In this document: positions 35,891 through 45,176 of the stretch, in pieces
Numbering within the stretch: position 1 is the first letter of the stretch
How the letters are laid out: each line of letters starts with the position of its first letter
Assembly: GCF_000374525.1 (NCBI RefSeq)
Contig: NZ_KB894572.1
Coordinates: 186,001-250,000 of the forward strand
Origin: Amorphus coralli DSM 19760
GTDB lineage: Bacteria > Pseudomonadota > Alphaproteobacteria > Rhizobiales > Amorphaceae
Direction of reading: 5' to 3'
Length of the DNA: 64,000 nucleotides
Position numbers and translations under genes: made by a program
Notes under the pieces: generated by a model
Database searches by the model: none
What the model saw: the letters and a program-made list of their open reading frames with translations, nothing else
What the model was told of the DNA's origin: nothing

Positions 35891-37342
35891 TCAGGCGTCG
35901 AGGAGCCGCTTCAGCGTTTCGACGTCTTCCTTCAGAGAGCCGTCGGAGCCGATCAGGCTATCGATCTTGCGCACCGCGTGGAGGACCGTGGTATGATCGC
36001 GGCCTCCGAAACGGCGGCCGATTTCCGGCAGCGAGCGCGGGGTCAGGGACTTGGCCAGATACATGGCAACCTGCCGCGGGCGCACCACGGCGCGGGTCCG
36101 GCGGGCCGACACCAGGTCGGCCTTGGAGACGTTGAAATGCTGCGCCACGACGCGCTGGATGTCTTCGATTTTGGGCCGCCGGCCCTCGCGGGCCCGCAAA
36201 AGGTCCTTGAGGGCGCCTTCGGCCATCTGGAGCGTGATCGCAGCGCCGGTGAGCTGATTGTGGGCCACGAGGCGGTTGATGGCGCCGTCGAGGTCGCGGC
36301 CGTTGGTGGTCACGGAGCGGGCGACGAAATCGAGGACCTCCTCCGGGAATTCCAGCTCGGGGAATGCAGCCGTCTGGGCGGCGATGCGGCGGGTCAGGAT
36401 CTTCGTGCGCAGGTCGAGGTCGGGGGCGCCAATCTCCACGGAGAGGCCGCCACCGATGCGCGACCGCACCCGCTGTTCCAGACCGTCTAGCTCACCGGCG
36501 GGGCGGTCGGCGGCGATGACCACCTGGCGGGCACCGTCCACGAGCGAGTTGAGGGTGTGGCAGAACTCCTCCTGCACCTTGCCACCGTGCAGGAACTGCA
36601 GGTCGTCGATCAGCAGCAGGTCGATGTCGCGCAGCAGTTCCTTGAAGGCGAGCGCCGTCTGGTTGCGGAGCGCAACGACAAATCTGTACATAAAGTGTTC
36701 AGCTGTCAGATAGAGTACGCGCCGCGGGGCGCGCTCCCTTGCCTCAGCGGCGACCGCCTGCAGAAGGTGCGTCTTGCCGTAGCCGACGGCCCCGTGGATG
36801 AACAGCGGGTTGAAGGCAGCCTTCTCGCCGGAGGGCGCCATCGCCACGCGCTTGGCGGCGGCCAGCGCCAGCATGTTGGACGGACCCTCTTCGAAGGAAT
36901 CGAGGGTGAAGCGGGGATCAAGCGGAGATCCGTCCAGGGCGCTGCCGGCGTCGTCGGCCACGCGCGGAGCAGGCGTGGTCATGCTGGGGGCAGGAGTGGT
37001 CGTCCGGGGCGCTGCGGCTGCGCGGGCTTTCGGGGTCGCGGGGCTCGGCCGATCCGCGGAGCACGGCTGCCGAACGGCGCTGCGCACCACGAACTCGATG
37101 CGGCGGACCTCTGACGTCTCCTTCTCCCAAAGCTGCATGATCCGGTCGCCGTAGTGGTTCTGCACCCACTGGCGGATGAACGGAGTTGGCACGGACAGCT
37201 GGACCACGGAAGCCTTGCTGCTTTCGAACATGATCCGAGCGAACCAGCTCGAATAGACGTCCTCGCCCAGCTCAGACCGCAGACGGGCCTTCACGCGTCC
37301 CCATCGCTGGTCTTGTGCTGGTTCGATTTCGGCCGTCGTCAT
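35891..37342 (-). CDS. dnaA: Chromosomal replication initiator DnaA
   Basis: 483 aa. Domain I (1-80) opens with DQRWGRVKARLRSELGEDVY and SSWFARI; domain II is an A/P/T-rich linker (95-150); the AAA+ domain III has Walker A HGAVGYGKTHLLQA, Walker B LLLIDDLQFL and sensor 1 in VVIAADRP; domain IV carries KPRQ-like VRPRQVAMYLAKSL and the GGRDHTTVLHAVRKI signature for DnaA-box binding. Walker A differs from the common GGVGLGKTH. GGAGAAGGAGAAAACACG precedes the ATG. It is expressed together with or just after the upstream rhodanese gene. Confidence 0.97.
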   Translation of the reverse strand: MTTAEIEPAQDQRWGRVKARLRSELGEDVYSSWFARIMFESSKASVVQLSVPTPFIRQWVQNHYGDRIMQLWEKETSEVRRIEFVVRSAVRQPCSADRPSPATPKARAAAAPRTTTPAPSMTTPAPRVADDAGSALDGSPLDPRFTLDSFEEGPSNMLALAAAKRVAMAPSGEKAAFNPLFIHGAVGYGKTHLLQAVAAEARERAPRRVLYLTAEHFMYRFVVALRNQTALAFKELLRDIDLLLIDDLQFLHGGKVQEEFCHTLNSLVDGARQVVIAADRPAGELDGLEQRVRSRIGGGLSVEIGAPDLDLRTKILTRRIAAQTAAFPELEFPEEVLDFVARSVTTNGRDLDGAINRLVAHNQLTGAAITLQMAEGALKDLLRAREGRRPKIEDIQRVVAQHFNVSKADLVSARRTRAVVRPRQVAMYLAKSLTPRSLPEIGRRFGGRDHTTVLHAVRKIDSLIGSDGSLKEDVETLKRLLDA

Positions 37343-37439
37343 CGTGTTTTCTCCTTCTCCGCTTGTCTTTGTCGTCCGCCTCGTGACTGGCCCACATCGC
37401 CGCACTGTGTGCGTTTCTTTTATGAGCCAGCTATGTAGT

Positions 37440-37460
37440 TTGCGGCCTTGCGTGCCGCAA
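37440..37460. promoter_or_regulatory. Inverted repeat between the rhodanese gene and dnaA
   Basis: TTGCGGC-N7-GCCGCAA, perfect 7-bp arms, 23 nt past the rhodanese stop and 98 nt before the dnaA start. It is followed on the minus strand by a poor T content, so it may be an operator or structured leader and not a terminator. On the minus strand a weak TTGCGG-N17-TACATA pair overlaps it. Confidence 0.35.
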
Positions 37461-37483
37461 AATCGGTCGTCCCTCGCTCGTTG

Positions 37484-37924
37484 CTAGGATTGAACCCAGG
37501 GGAGGCCGGCGGCCTTCCAGCCCGCGACGCTGCCGCGGTGGCGGCTGGCGTCCTGCGGGCCTTCGAAGCCGTCGGAAATGTTGTAGGCCGCACTCAGTCC
37601 GGCCGACGTCATGGCGATCGCGGCGGCACGGCTGCGCGCGCCGGATCGACACAGAAAGAAAACGGGGGTGTCGGTGGCCGCGCCCCGCTCGCGCATCGCC
37701 TCGGCGACCTGGTCGACGAAGCCGGCATTCACGTCCATCGACGGGAAGCTCTGCCACTCGACGAGAGCCGCCACCTTGCCGACGGGCTGCAGATCAGGAA
37801 CGCCAACGAAGGTCCACTCGGCGCGTGTTCTCACGTCGATGAGCACGGCATGCTCATCATCGGCGAGCCGCTGCCAGGCATCGGTGCTGTTGAGATCGCC
37901 CGCATAGGTTCCGTCGGCCGTCAT
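37484..37924 (-). CDS. Rhodanese-like domain protein
   Basis: 146 aa single rhodanese domain. The active-site loop is FLCRSGARSRAAAIAM (Cys-Arg-Ser-Gly-Ala-Arg), the opening is AVLIDVRTRAEWTFVGVPDL, and the closing YNISDGFEGPQDASRHRG is usual for the alphaproteobacterial type. It may transfer sulfane sulfur; the physiological substrate is unknown. ATG at 37924 is preferred; a GTG 16 codons earlier keeps the frame open. It is directly upstream of dnaA on the same strand. Confidence 0.88.
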   Translation of the reverse strand: MTADGTYAGDLNSTDAWQRLADDEHAVLIDVRTRAEWTFVGVPDLQPVGKVAALVEWQSFPSMDVNAGFVDQVAEAMRERGAATDTPVFFLCRSGARSRAAAIAMTSAGLSAAYNISDGFEGPQDASRHRGSVAGWKAAGLPWVQS

Positions 37925-38651
37925 CGACACAAAATCCCTCAAGCCGCCATCCGGAAAGGTGGCGCCGCACACGCGTCTTATTCGATGGACACAGCCGCCC
38001 TCAGACCACTGGCGTGGTCAGCAGCGGCTTCAGTATTGGATGGTTAGAACGAAGCGTTCTCAAGAGGCAATGGCGTCAACTATCAATCCTCTCGACTAAG
38101 GAATTGCAGTCTTAAACTCTGGATGTACTACAAATTTTTGATTTATTGTTTTTATTACGCAGGGTGGGCCCCGCCGATGACTTGAAGATACACAGCCCCC
38201 CGGTGGGCTGCAACAGCCAGAAATGACCAAATCGTAAACGTGGGGATGGTTCGCGGGTGCCTCTTGCCAAGCTCAGACGCGGCCAATCGGGACAAGCCAT
38301 TTCGACTCAATGGATTCCCGGAACGGCGGTTGGGAAAAGTCGTGCCGGAACGAAGGCGGCAAAAAAAAAAATTGCAGCCTACTTGACTCTCTGGAGGTGC
38401 CCCCGCCGCAAAGGTCCTGGCCGCAACGTGTATCCAACCCTTTGATATATTTTGGTTTTTTGCGACACTTCCCGGCGCTCGCAGAAGCTGCCTTCGCGGG
38501 CAATTATATTAGCCGGGTAAGCCATGTGGACAGCGGTGAAAACCACCTAAGGGCGTTGCATCCGGCCACGGGAATGAAACGGAAACGGGCCCGGCGAGGT
38601 GTCGCCGGGCCCGTTTCTGCAGAAATTGCGTAGGATACAGGCGACTGCCGC
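37925..38651. other. 727-bp intergenic region with AT-rich islands (rpsT side of dnaA), candidate origin or regulatory region
   Basis: No gene supported. Within an otherwise GC-rich window it has marked AT-rich stretches at about 38100-38160 and 38440-38475 and an A11 run at 38362-38372. I looked for DnaA boxes (TTATCCACA) and found only weak matches, for example TGTGGACAG at 38525 (7 of 9). The rpsT terminator occupies 38583-38616. It should carry the promoter of the rhodanese-dnaA unit. Use as oriC is possible but not supported by a box cluster. Confidence 0.4.
38583..38616 (-). terminator. Terminator of rpsT
   Basis: Perfect 15-bp stem AAACGGGCCCGGCGA / TCGCCGGGCCCGTTT with loop GGTG, 36 nt past the rpsT stop. 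A short CCGTTTC follows on the minus strand. Confidence 0.75.
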
Positions 38652-38918
38652 TCAGGCGGGCAGGCCCTTGATGCGCTGCGCCAGGCGCGAAACCTTGCGC
38701 GAGGCGGTGTTGCGATGAATGACGCCTTTCGAGGCGGCGCGCATGATCTCCGGCTGCGCCTCGGTGAAGGCCGCCTTCGCCGCAGTGGCGTCGCCGGCAG
38801 TGATGGCTTCCTCAACCTTGCGCACGAAGGTGCGCATCCGGGACCGGCGCGCCTTGTTCACTTCCGTGCGGCGCGCGATCTTGCGGGTCATCTTCTTAGC
38901 CGATCGCGTGTTGGCCAT
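38652..38918 (-). CDS. rpsT: 30S ribosomal protein S20
   Basis: 88 aa, [20 protein letters not shown] opening with the basic S20 pattern, [10 protein letters not shown] and a C-terminal [20 protein letters not shown] block. S20 binds 16S rRNA in the body of the small subunit. It has a perfect hairpin terminator and a good sigma-70-type promoter far upstream. rpsT near dnaA is common in alphaproteobacteria. Confidence 0.97.
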   Translation of the reverse strand: MANTRSAKKMTRKIARRTEVNKARRSRMRTFVRKVEEAITAGDATAAKAAFTEAQPEIMRAASKGVIHRNTASRKVSRLAQRIKGLPA

Positions 38919-39306
38919 CGAAGCTCCTGTCCTGTTCCGATCGCTGGAAGGGGCCCCAATGGCTCCCGTCGAGCGATCCCGTTCGCGTGGTCGGAACCGT
39001 CACGCGGCGCTGGTTCGCCGCCGGCCGTTCCGGTTCGGTGGAGGATCGGTCATCCGCTTCAGGGGCGCGACGAGCCGATCCGGTGTTCCTGATGCGGCGT
39101 GGGTGTTGCCGCGGACGGCACTGGCCCGGTCCGAAACGGAGCTTCGCGAAAAGCCCGTCTCAACACCGCCTTCACAGCACGGCATCCTTGGATAAGGGCG
39201 CGTCTATACGCCGTGGACGCGCCGCGGTCAACGGGTAAGGCGCGTCCCGGCACAGCCACCGCGGGCTTCCTTCTCCGCGCAAGACGGCGCGCTTGATATC
39301 GCGGCC
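38919..39306. other. rpsT leader and promoter region
   Basis: 388 nt between rpsT and the crotonase stop. It contains the promoter at 39203-39231 on the minus strand and, from it, a leader of about 280 nt before rpsT. No gene is supported in the leader. Confidence 0.6.
39203..39231 (-). promoter_or_regulatory. Sigma-70-type promoter of rpsT
   Basis: On the minus strand: -35 TTGACC, 17-nt spacer, -10 TATAGA. Both hexamers are close to consensus and the spacing is ideal. Predicted transcript start is near 39196, leaving a long 5' leader before the rpsT ATG at 38918. Confidence 0.65.
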
Positions 39307-40080
39307 TCAGCGGTTCTTGAACTGGGGCGAACGCTTCGACGCGAAAGCCTCCATGCCTTCCTTCTGGTCGGCCGTGGAGAACATGGCGTGGAACAGGCGG
39401 CGCTCGAAGCGGACGCCCTCGGCCAGCGTCGTCTCGTAGGCCCGGTTCACGCTTTCCTTGGCCATCATAACGATGGGCTGGGAGAAGTCGGCGATCTTCT
39501 CCGCTGCGGCCACCGCTTCGCCGACGAGCTCGCCGGCTGGAACGACGCGTGAGACCAGGCCGGAGCGCTCGGCCTCTTCGGCGCCCATCATGCGCCCGGT
39601 CAGCACCATTTCCATGGCCTTCGACTTGCCGACGAACCGGGTGAGCCGCTGGGTGCCGCCGGCGCCGGGCATGACACCGAGCGTGATTTCGGGCTGGCCG
39701 AACTTGGCGGTGTCGGCGGCGATGATGAAGTCGCACATCATGGCCAGCTCGCAGCCACCGCCCAGCGCGTAGCCGGCGACCGCGGCGACCACCGGCTTGC
39801 GCATCGTGGCCACGCGATCCCAGGAGGCGATGAAGTCGCCCTTGTAGGCGTCGATGAAGTCCAGCGACGCCATTTCCTTGATGTCGGCCCCGGCGGCAAA
39901 GGCGCGCTCGGACCCGGTGATGACGCTGCATCCGAGATTCTCGTCGGCTTCCACGTGGCGCAGCGCATCGACCAACTCGTCCACCAGCTGCGCGTTCAGC
40001 GCGTTCATGGCCTTCGGGCGGTTGAGGGTGATGAGCGCGACCTTGCCGCGGGTCTCGTAGAGAATGGTCTCGTAAGCCAT
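39307..40080 (-). CDS. Enoyl-CoA hydratase (short crotonase)
   Basis: 257 aa. Oxyanion-hole segments [16 protein letters not shown] and [19 protein letters not shown], both catalytic glutamates in the region [18 protein letters not shown], and C-terminal [15 protein letters not shown]-like tail (seen as [15 protein letters not shown]) match short-chain enoyl-CoA hydratases. It hydrates 2-enoyl-CoA in fatty-acid or amino-acid degradation. It is separate from the fad cluster and is the usual neighbour of rpsT in this group. Confidence 0.93.
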   Translation of the reverse strand: MAYETILYETRGKVALITLNRPKAMNALNAQLVDELVDALRHVEADENLGCSVITGSERAFAAGADIKEMASLDFIDAYKGDFIASWDRVATMRKPVVAAVAGYALGGGCELAMMCDFIIAADTAKFGQPEITLGVMPGAGGTQRLTRFVGKSKAMEMVLTGRMMGAEEAERSGLVSRVVPAGELVGEAVAAAEKIADFSQPIVMMAKESVNRAYETTLAEGVRFERRLFHAMFSTADQKEGMEAFASKRSPQFKNR

Positions 40081-40368
40081 CGGTGCTCCTTGCCGGCGGC
40101 GCGCACGGTGCCTGCCATCCGGTTCCTGGATCGGCCGGGTGCCGGACAGTCGCTGCCCGGGCGATCGGTTGCGTTCCGGCAGAATCGGTATCGGAGGCCC
40201 TGCCGGCTTTCAACCTCGAACGCAGGTCACTTCGACGGTGGCGGAGAGCGGCCGGGCGAGTGAAACCGCGGCGGCGGCCAACCGTTGTCCATGCAGTTTC
40301 CTCGCGACAGCCTATCGGCTATGGCAGGGGTGCCCGCCCCGACACGTCCCGCACGAAGAGTCTAAAGC

Positions 40369-41520
40369 ATGCCGACCGCCTCCGTGCTCGACCGCTACGA
40401 CGCGATGGTCGATTCCGGTTCGCTCGATCGCGACCCTGCCCAGGAGGCGGTGGCCCAGCGCCTTGGCGAGCTTTGCGACGGTCTCGCGGAGCGGCCGGAG
40501 CCCGGACGGTCGTCAGGCTCCGTCCTGAAGCGCCTGCTCGGGCGCCGCGACAGCCGCGCAATCACGGTGAAGGGGCTCTATCTCTGGGGCGAGGTGGGGC
40601 GTGGCAAGACCATGCTCATGGACCTGTTCTTCGAGGTCGCGCCGGTGGAGCGAAAGCGCCGCGCGCACTTCACCAACTTTATGGCCGACGTGCACGAGCG
40701 GGTGCACCGGACCCGTCAGGCGATCGCGAACGGCGACATCAAGGGCGACGACCCGATCCCGCCGGTGGCCGCCTCGATCGCGGAAGAGACCGAGCTTCTC
40801 TGCTTCGACGAGTTCTCCGTCACCGACATCGCCGACGCCATGATCCTGGGCCGGCTCTTCACCCGGCTGTTCGAGTGCGGCGTGGTGCTGGTCGCCACAT
40901 CCAACGTGGCGCCCGACGACCTCTACAAGGGCGGCCTGAACCGGGGCCATTTCCTGGGCTTCATCGACCTTCTGAAGCGCCACGTCGAAGTGGCGCGTCT
41001 CGATGCCCATGCCGACTACAGGCTCGACAAGCTGGCCGGCTCGCCGGTCTATTTCGACAGCGCCGACGCGGACGAGACGGCGGCGATGGAGCGGCTGTGG
41101 CGCCGGCTTCTCGGGGGGCGCGACCCGAAGCCGGAGAGGCTCGACGTGCTCGGACATCCGGTGTCCGTGCCGCTGGCCACCGGAGGGCTGGCGCGCTTTT
41201 CCTTCGCCGATCTCTGCGAGAGGCCGTTGGGGGCCAGCGACTACCGGGCCATCGCCGACCGCTATCATACGGTGTTCGTCACCGACGTGCCGCCGCTTTC
41301 GCCGCAGAAGCGCAACGAAACGAAGCGCTTCATCACGCTCGTCGACGTTCTCTATGACACGCACGTGCGGCTGATCGTGTCCGCGGCCGCCGAGCCGGAC
41401 GCGCTGTTCACCGGCGAGGAGGGGACGGAGGCCTTCGAATTCAAGCGCGCCGCGTCGCGGCTCGTGGAGATGCGATCGGCCAGTTATGTCGAGGCCTGCG
41501 AGACGATGCCACTGACCTGA
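40369..41520 (+). CDS. zapE: Cell division protein ZapE (AFG1-like ATPase)
   Basis: 383 aa. Walker A in LYLWGEVGRGKTMLMDLFF, the ZapE-typical HFTNFMADVHERVH segment, Walker B region LLCFDEFSVTDIADAMIL and ATSNVAPDDLYKGGLNR. ZapE is an FtsZ-associated ATPase; mitochondrial AFG1 is related. Located immediately upstream of the TCA operon, as in many alphaproteobacteria. The ribosome site is weak. Confidence 0.9.
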   Translation: MPTASVLDRYDAMVDSGSLDRDPAQEAVAQRLGELCDGLAERPEPGRSSGSVLKRLLGRRDSRAITVKGLYLWGEVGRGKTMLMDLFFEVAPVERKRRAHFTNFMADVHERVHRTRQAIANGDIKGDDPIPPVAASIAEETELLCFDEFSVTDIADAMILGRLFTRLFECGVVLVATSNVAPDDLYKGGLNRGHFLGFIDLLKRHVEVARLDAHADYRLDKLAGSPVYFDSADADETAAMERLWRRLLGGRDPKPERLDVLGHPVSVPLATGGLARFSFADLCERPLGASDYRAIADRYHTVFVTDVPPLSPQKRNETKRFITLVDVLYDTHVRLIVSAAAEPDALFTGEEGTEAFEFKRAASRLVEMRSASYVEACETMPLT

Positions 41521-42624
<1,104 letters not shown>

Positions 42625-42632
42625 CATGCCGG

Positions 42633-42657
42633 GGGCCGGGTCGCCCGGCCCTCAGAT
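42633..42657 (+). promoter_or_regulatory. Hairpin between mdh and sucC (possible attenuator)
   Basis: GGGCCGGG / CCCGGCCC with TCG loop, followed by TCAGATTTT. A weak terminator of this kind inside an operon could lower downstream expression relative to mdh. Function inferred. Confidence 0.45.
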
Positions 42658-42687
42658 TTTCGCTCCGCGAGAGGCCGGGAGACAGAC

Positions 42688-43881
42688 GTGAACATCCACG
42701 AATATCAGGCCAAGGAAGTCCTTAAGGGCTACGGTGCGCCGGTGGCCCAGGGCATTGCCATCACCGACGCGGCCGAGGCCGCCACCGCGGCCGGCAAGCT
42801 TCCCGGGCCGCTCTACGTGGTCAAGAGCCAGATCCACGCCGGTGGCCGCGGCAAGGGCAAGTTCAAGGAACTCGGCCCCGACGCCAAGGGCGGCGTGCGC
42901 CTGGCGAAGTCGGTGGAAGAGGTCGAGGCCTTTGCCAAGGACATGCTCGGCAACACCCTCGTCACCAAGCAGACGGGCGACGCCGGCAAGCAGGTGAACC
43001 GCCTCTACATCGAGGACGGCGCCGACATCGACCGCGAGCTCTACCTCTCGCTGCTTGTCGACCGCACCGTCGGCCGCGTCGCCTTCGTGGCGTCCACCGA
43101 GGGCGGCATGGACATCGAGACCGTCGCAGAAGAGACCCCGGAGAAGATCCTCACGTTGCCGATCGATCCGGCAGCGGGCGTCACCGAGGCGGATGCGGCG
43201 AAGCTCTGCGACACGCTGGAGCTCCAGGGCGCGGCCCGCGAGGACGGCATGAAGCTGTTCCCGATCCTCTACAAGGCCTTCTCCGAAAAGGACATGAGCC
43301 TGCTGGAGATCAACCCGCTGATCGTCATGACCGACGGCCACCTGCGGGTGCTCGACGCGAAGGTCTCCTTTGATGGCAACGCGCTGTTCCGCCATGACGA
43401 CATGAAGGCGCTGCGCGACGAGACCGAGGAAGACGCCAAGGAGATCGAGGCGTCCAAGTACGACCTCGCCTACGTGGCGCTCGACGGCGACATCGGCTGC
43501 ATGGTGAACGGCGCCGGCCTCGCCATGGCGACCATGGACATCATCAAGCTCTACGGCTCCGAGCCGGCCAACTTCCTGGACGTCGGTGGCGGCGCCTCCA
43601 AGGAGAAGGTGACGGCGGCGTTCAAGATCATCACGGCCGATCCGAACGTGAAGGGCATCCTGGTCAACATCTTCGGCGGCATCATGCGCTGCGACATCAT
43701 CGCGGAAGGCGTCGTCGCCGCGGTGAAGGAAGTCGGGCTGCAGGTTCCGCTGGTGGTGCGCCTGGAAGGCACCAACGTGGAGAAGGGCAAGGCGATCCTC
43801 AACGAGAGCGGCCTCGCCATCACGGCGGCGGACGACCTCGACGACGCCGCCCAGAAGATCGTCGCAGCGGTCGGCAAGTAG
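42688..43881 (+). CDS. sucC: Succinyl-CoA synthetase beta subunit (ADP-forming)
   Basis: 397 aa. [20 protein letters not shown] opening, the ATP-grasp [16 protein letters not shown] segment, EINPLIV and C-terminal [17 protein letters not shown]. With sucD it converts succinyl-CoA to succinate with nucleotide triphosphate formation. Start is GTG at 42688 after GGGAGACAGAC. It is separated from sucD by 224 nt, more than usual, in which a small frame is found. Confidence 0.96.
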   Translation: MNIHEYQAKEVLKGYGAPVAQGIAITDAAEAATAAGKLPGPLYVVKSQIHAGGRGKGKFKELGPDAKGGVRLAKSVEEVEAFAKDMLGNTLVTKQTGDAGKQVNRLYIEDGADIDRELYLSLLVDRTVGRVAFVASTEGGMDIETVAEETPEKILTLPIDPAAGVTEADAAKLCDTLELQGAAREDGMKLFPILYKAFSEKDMSLLEINPLIVMTDGHLRVLDAKVSFDGNALFRHDDMKALRDETEEDAKEIEASKYDLAYVALDGDIGCMVNGAGLAMATMDIIKLYGSEPANFLDVGGGASKEKVTAAFKIITADPNVKGILVNIFGGIMRCDIIAEGVVAAVKEVGLQVPLVVRLEGTNVEKGKAILNESGLAITAADDLDDAAQKIVAAVGK

Positions 43882-43920
43882 GCCGCTTCCCGAGGGCGCG
43901 GGCAGGGTACGGAGGTTCGG

Positions 43921-44097
43921 ATGGGCGATCGGGCAACGGAACGGACGACGGTCCGGCTGCCGGCCGCCTGCTCCCTGACCACTTCCGTTTCAGGCCGCGC
44001 CCCCGACGTCCCCGAAGTCTTCCCCGACGGAACCGATTCCGCCGGGATGCGGCGGGACCGCCGCGCTTCAGACCCCTCATTCGCCAGTCACGCCTAG
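43921..44097 (+). CDS. Possible 58-aa gene between sucC and sucD
   Basis: ATG at 43921 with GGAGG 5 nt upstream opens a frame of 58 codons ending TAG, 8 nt before the sucD ATG. The product ([18 protein letters not shown]... ending SFASHA) is polar and not recognised. About 78 percent of third positions are G or C, near the level of surrounding genes, but GC-rich DNA gives such frames by chance. It fills most of an unusually long gap in an operon, which is the main argument for it. It could equally be untranslated spacer. Confidence 0.3.
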   Translation: MGDRATERTTVRLPAACSLTTSVSGRAPDVPEVFPDGTDSAGMRRDRRASDPSFASHA

Positions 44098-44105
44098 GAA
44101 AGCCC

Positions 44106-45017
44106 ATGTCCATTCTCGTCGACAAGAACACCAAGGTCATCGTGCAGGGACTGACCGGCAAGACCGGCACGTTCCACACCGAGCAGGCGCTTGCCTACTA
44201 CGGCACCCAGATGGTCGCGGGTGTGCATCCGAAGAAGGGCGGCGAGACCTGGCAGGGCAATGCCGCCGGCGACGCCGTCGAGCTGCCGATCTTCGCCAGC
44301 GTCGGCGAGGCCAAGGAAGCCACCGGCGCCACCGCCTCCGTGGTCTACGTGCCGCCGGCAGGCGCGGCCGCCGCGATCGAGGAAGCCATCGACGCCGAGA
44401 TCGGCCTGATCGTCTGCATCACCGAGGGCATCCCGGTGATGGACATGGTCCGGGTGAAGGAAAAGCTCGACCGGTCCAGCTCGCGGCTGCTCGGCCCGAA
44501 CTGTCCGGGCGTTCTGACGCCGGAAGAGTGTAAGATTGGCATCATGCCGGGCAACATCTTCCGCAAGGGCAATGTCGGCATCGTGTCGCGCTCCGGTACG
44601 CTGACCTACGAGGCGGTCTTCCAGACTTCCAACGAAGGTCTGGGCCAGACGACGGCCGTGGGCATCGGCGGCGACCCGGTCAAGGGCACCGAGTTCATCG
44701 ACGTCCTGGAAATGTTCCTGGCCGACGACGCAACGGAATCGATCATCATGATCGGCGAGATCGGCGGCTCGGCCGAAGAAGATGCCGCCCAGTTCCTGGC
44801 CGATGAGGCCAAGAAGGGCCGCAAGAAGCCGATGGTCGGCTTCATCGCGGGCCGCACCGCCCCGAAGGGCCGCACCATGGGCCATGCCGGCGCCGTGGTG
44901 TCAGGCGGCAAGGGCGGCGCGGAAGACAAGATCGCAGCCATGGAGGCGGCCGGCATCAAGGTGTCACCGTCGCCGGCGCAGCTCGGAAAGACGCTCGTCG
45001 AGGTTCTCAAGGGCTGA
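44106..45017 (+). CDS. sucD: Succinyl-CoA synthetase alpha subunit
   Basis: 303 aa. CoA-binding N-terminal domain with [19 protein letters not shown], the [20 protein letters not shown] segment, and the phospho-histidine region [20 protein letters not shown]. It is the partner of SucC. It follows AGGAAAGCCC. Ends 159 nt before sucA. Confidence 0.97.
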   Translation: MSILVDKNTKVIVQGLTGKTGTFHTEQALAYYGTQMVAGVHPKKGGETWQGNAAGDAVELPIFASVGEAKEATGATASVVYVPPAGAAAAIEEAIDAEIGLIVCITEGIPVMDMVRVKEKLDRSSSRLLGPNCPGVLTPEECKIGIMPGNIFRKGNVGIVSRSGTLTYEAVFQTSNEGLGQTTAVGIGGDPVKGTEFIDVLEMFLADDATESIIMIGEIGGSAEEDAAQFLADEAKKGRKKPMVGFIAGRTAPKGRTMGHAGAVVSGGKGGAEDKIAAMEAAGIKVSPSPAQLGKTLVEVLKG

Positions 45018-45137
45018 CGAGCAACCTCCCAACGCGCCTTCGTTCGGTAAGGGCCTCGAAGGCGCGGCCGGGATGTGTTTGGATATGTTGCGCCCGTGGG
45101 GTGGTGACGCCATCTTGCGGTCGGCACGGCGCAGGAT

Positions 45138-45161
45138 AAGGAGGGGGCCCTACGGGGCCCC
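45138..45161 (+). promoter_or_regulatory. Shine-Dalgarno followed by a UACG-tetraloop hairpin before sucA
   Basis: AAGGAGG (45138-45144) is directly followed by, and shares its last base with, the stem GGGGCCC-TACG-GGGCCCC (45144-45161), 15 nt before the sucA ATG at 45177. C(UACG)G is an exceptionally stable tetraloop type. The SD is too far from the ATG unless the hairpin folds and brings them together, or the hairpin may block the ribosome. Either way it can influence translation. Confidence 0.5.
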
Positions 45162-45176
45162 AAGAGCGTTAGAAAG

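Noticed and set aside
37484-37510. tRNA T-loop-like sequence (GGATTGAACCC) near the rhodanese end
   Set aside because: No cloverleaf can be formed around it and it lies inside the rhodanese coding sequence.
38362-38372. A11 run as a terminator or phase-variable tract
   Set aside because: No stem precedes it and no coding frame crosses it; only noted as part of the AT-rich gap.
38500-38540. DnaA box (TGTGGACAG) as proof of oriC
   Set aside because: Only 7 of 9 bases match and there is no cluster; kept only as a weak hint in the gap entry.
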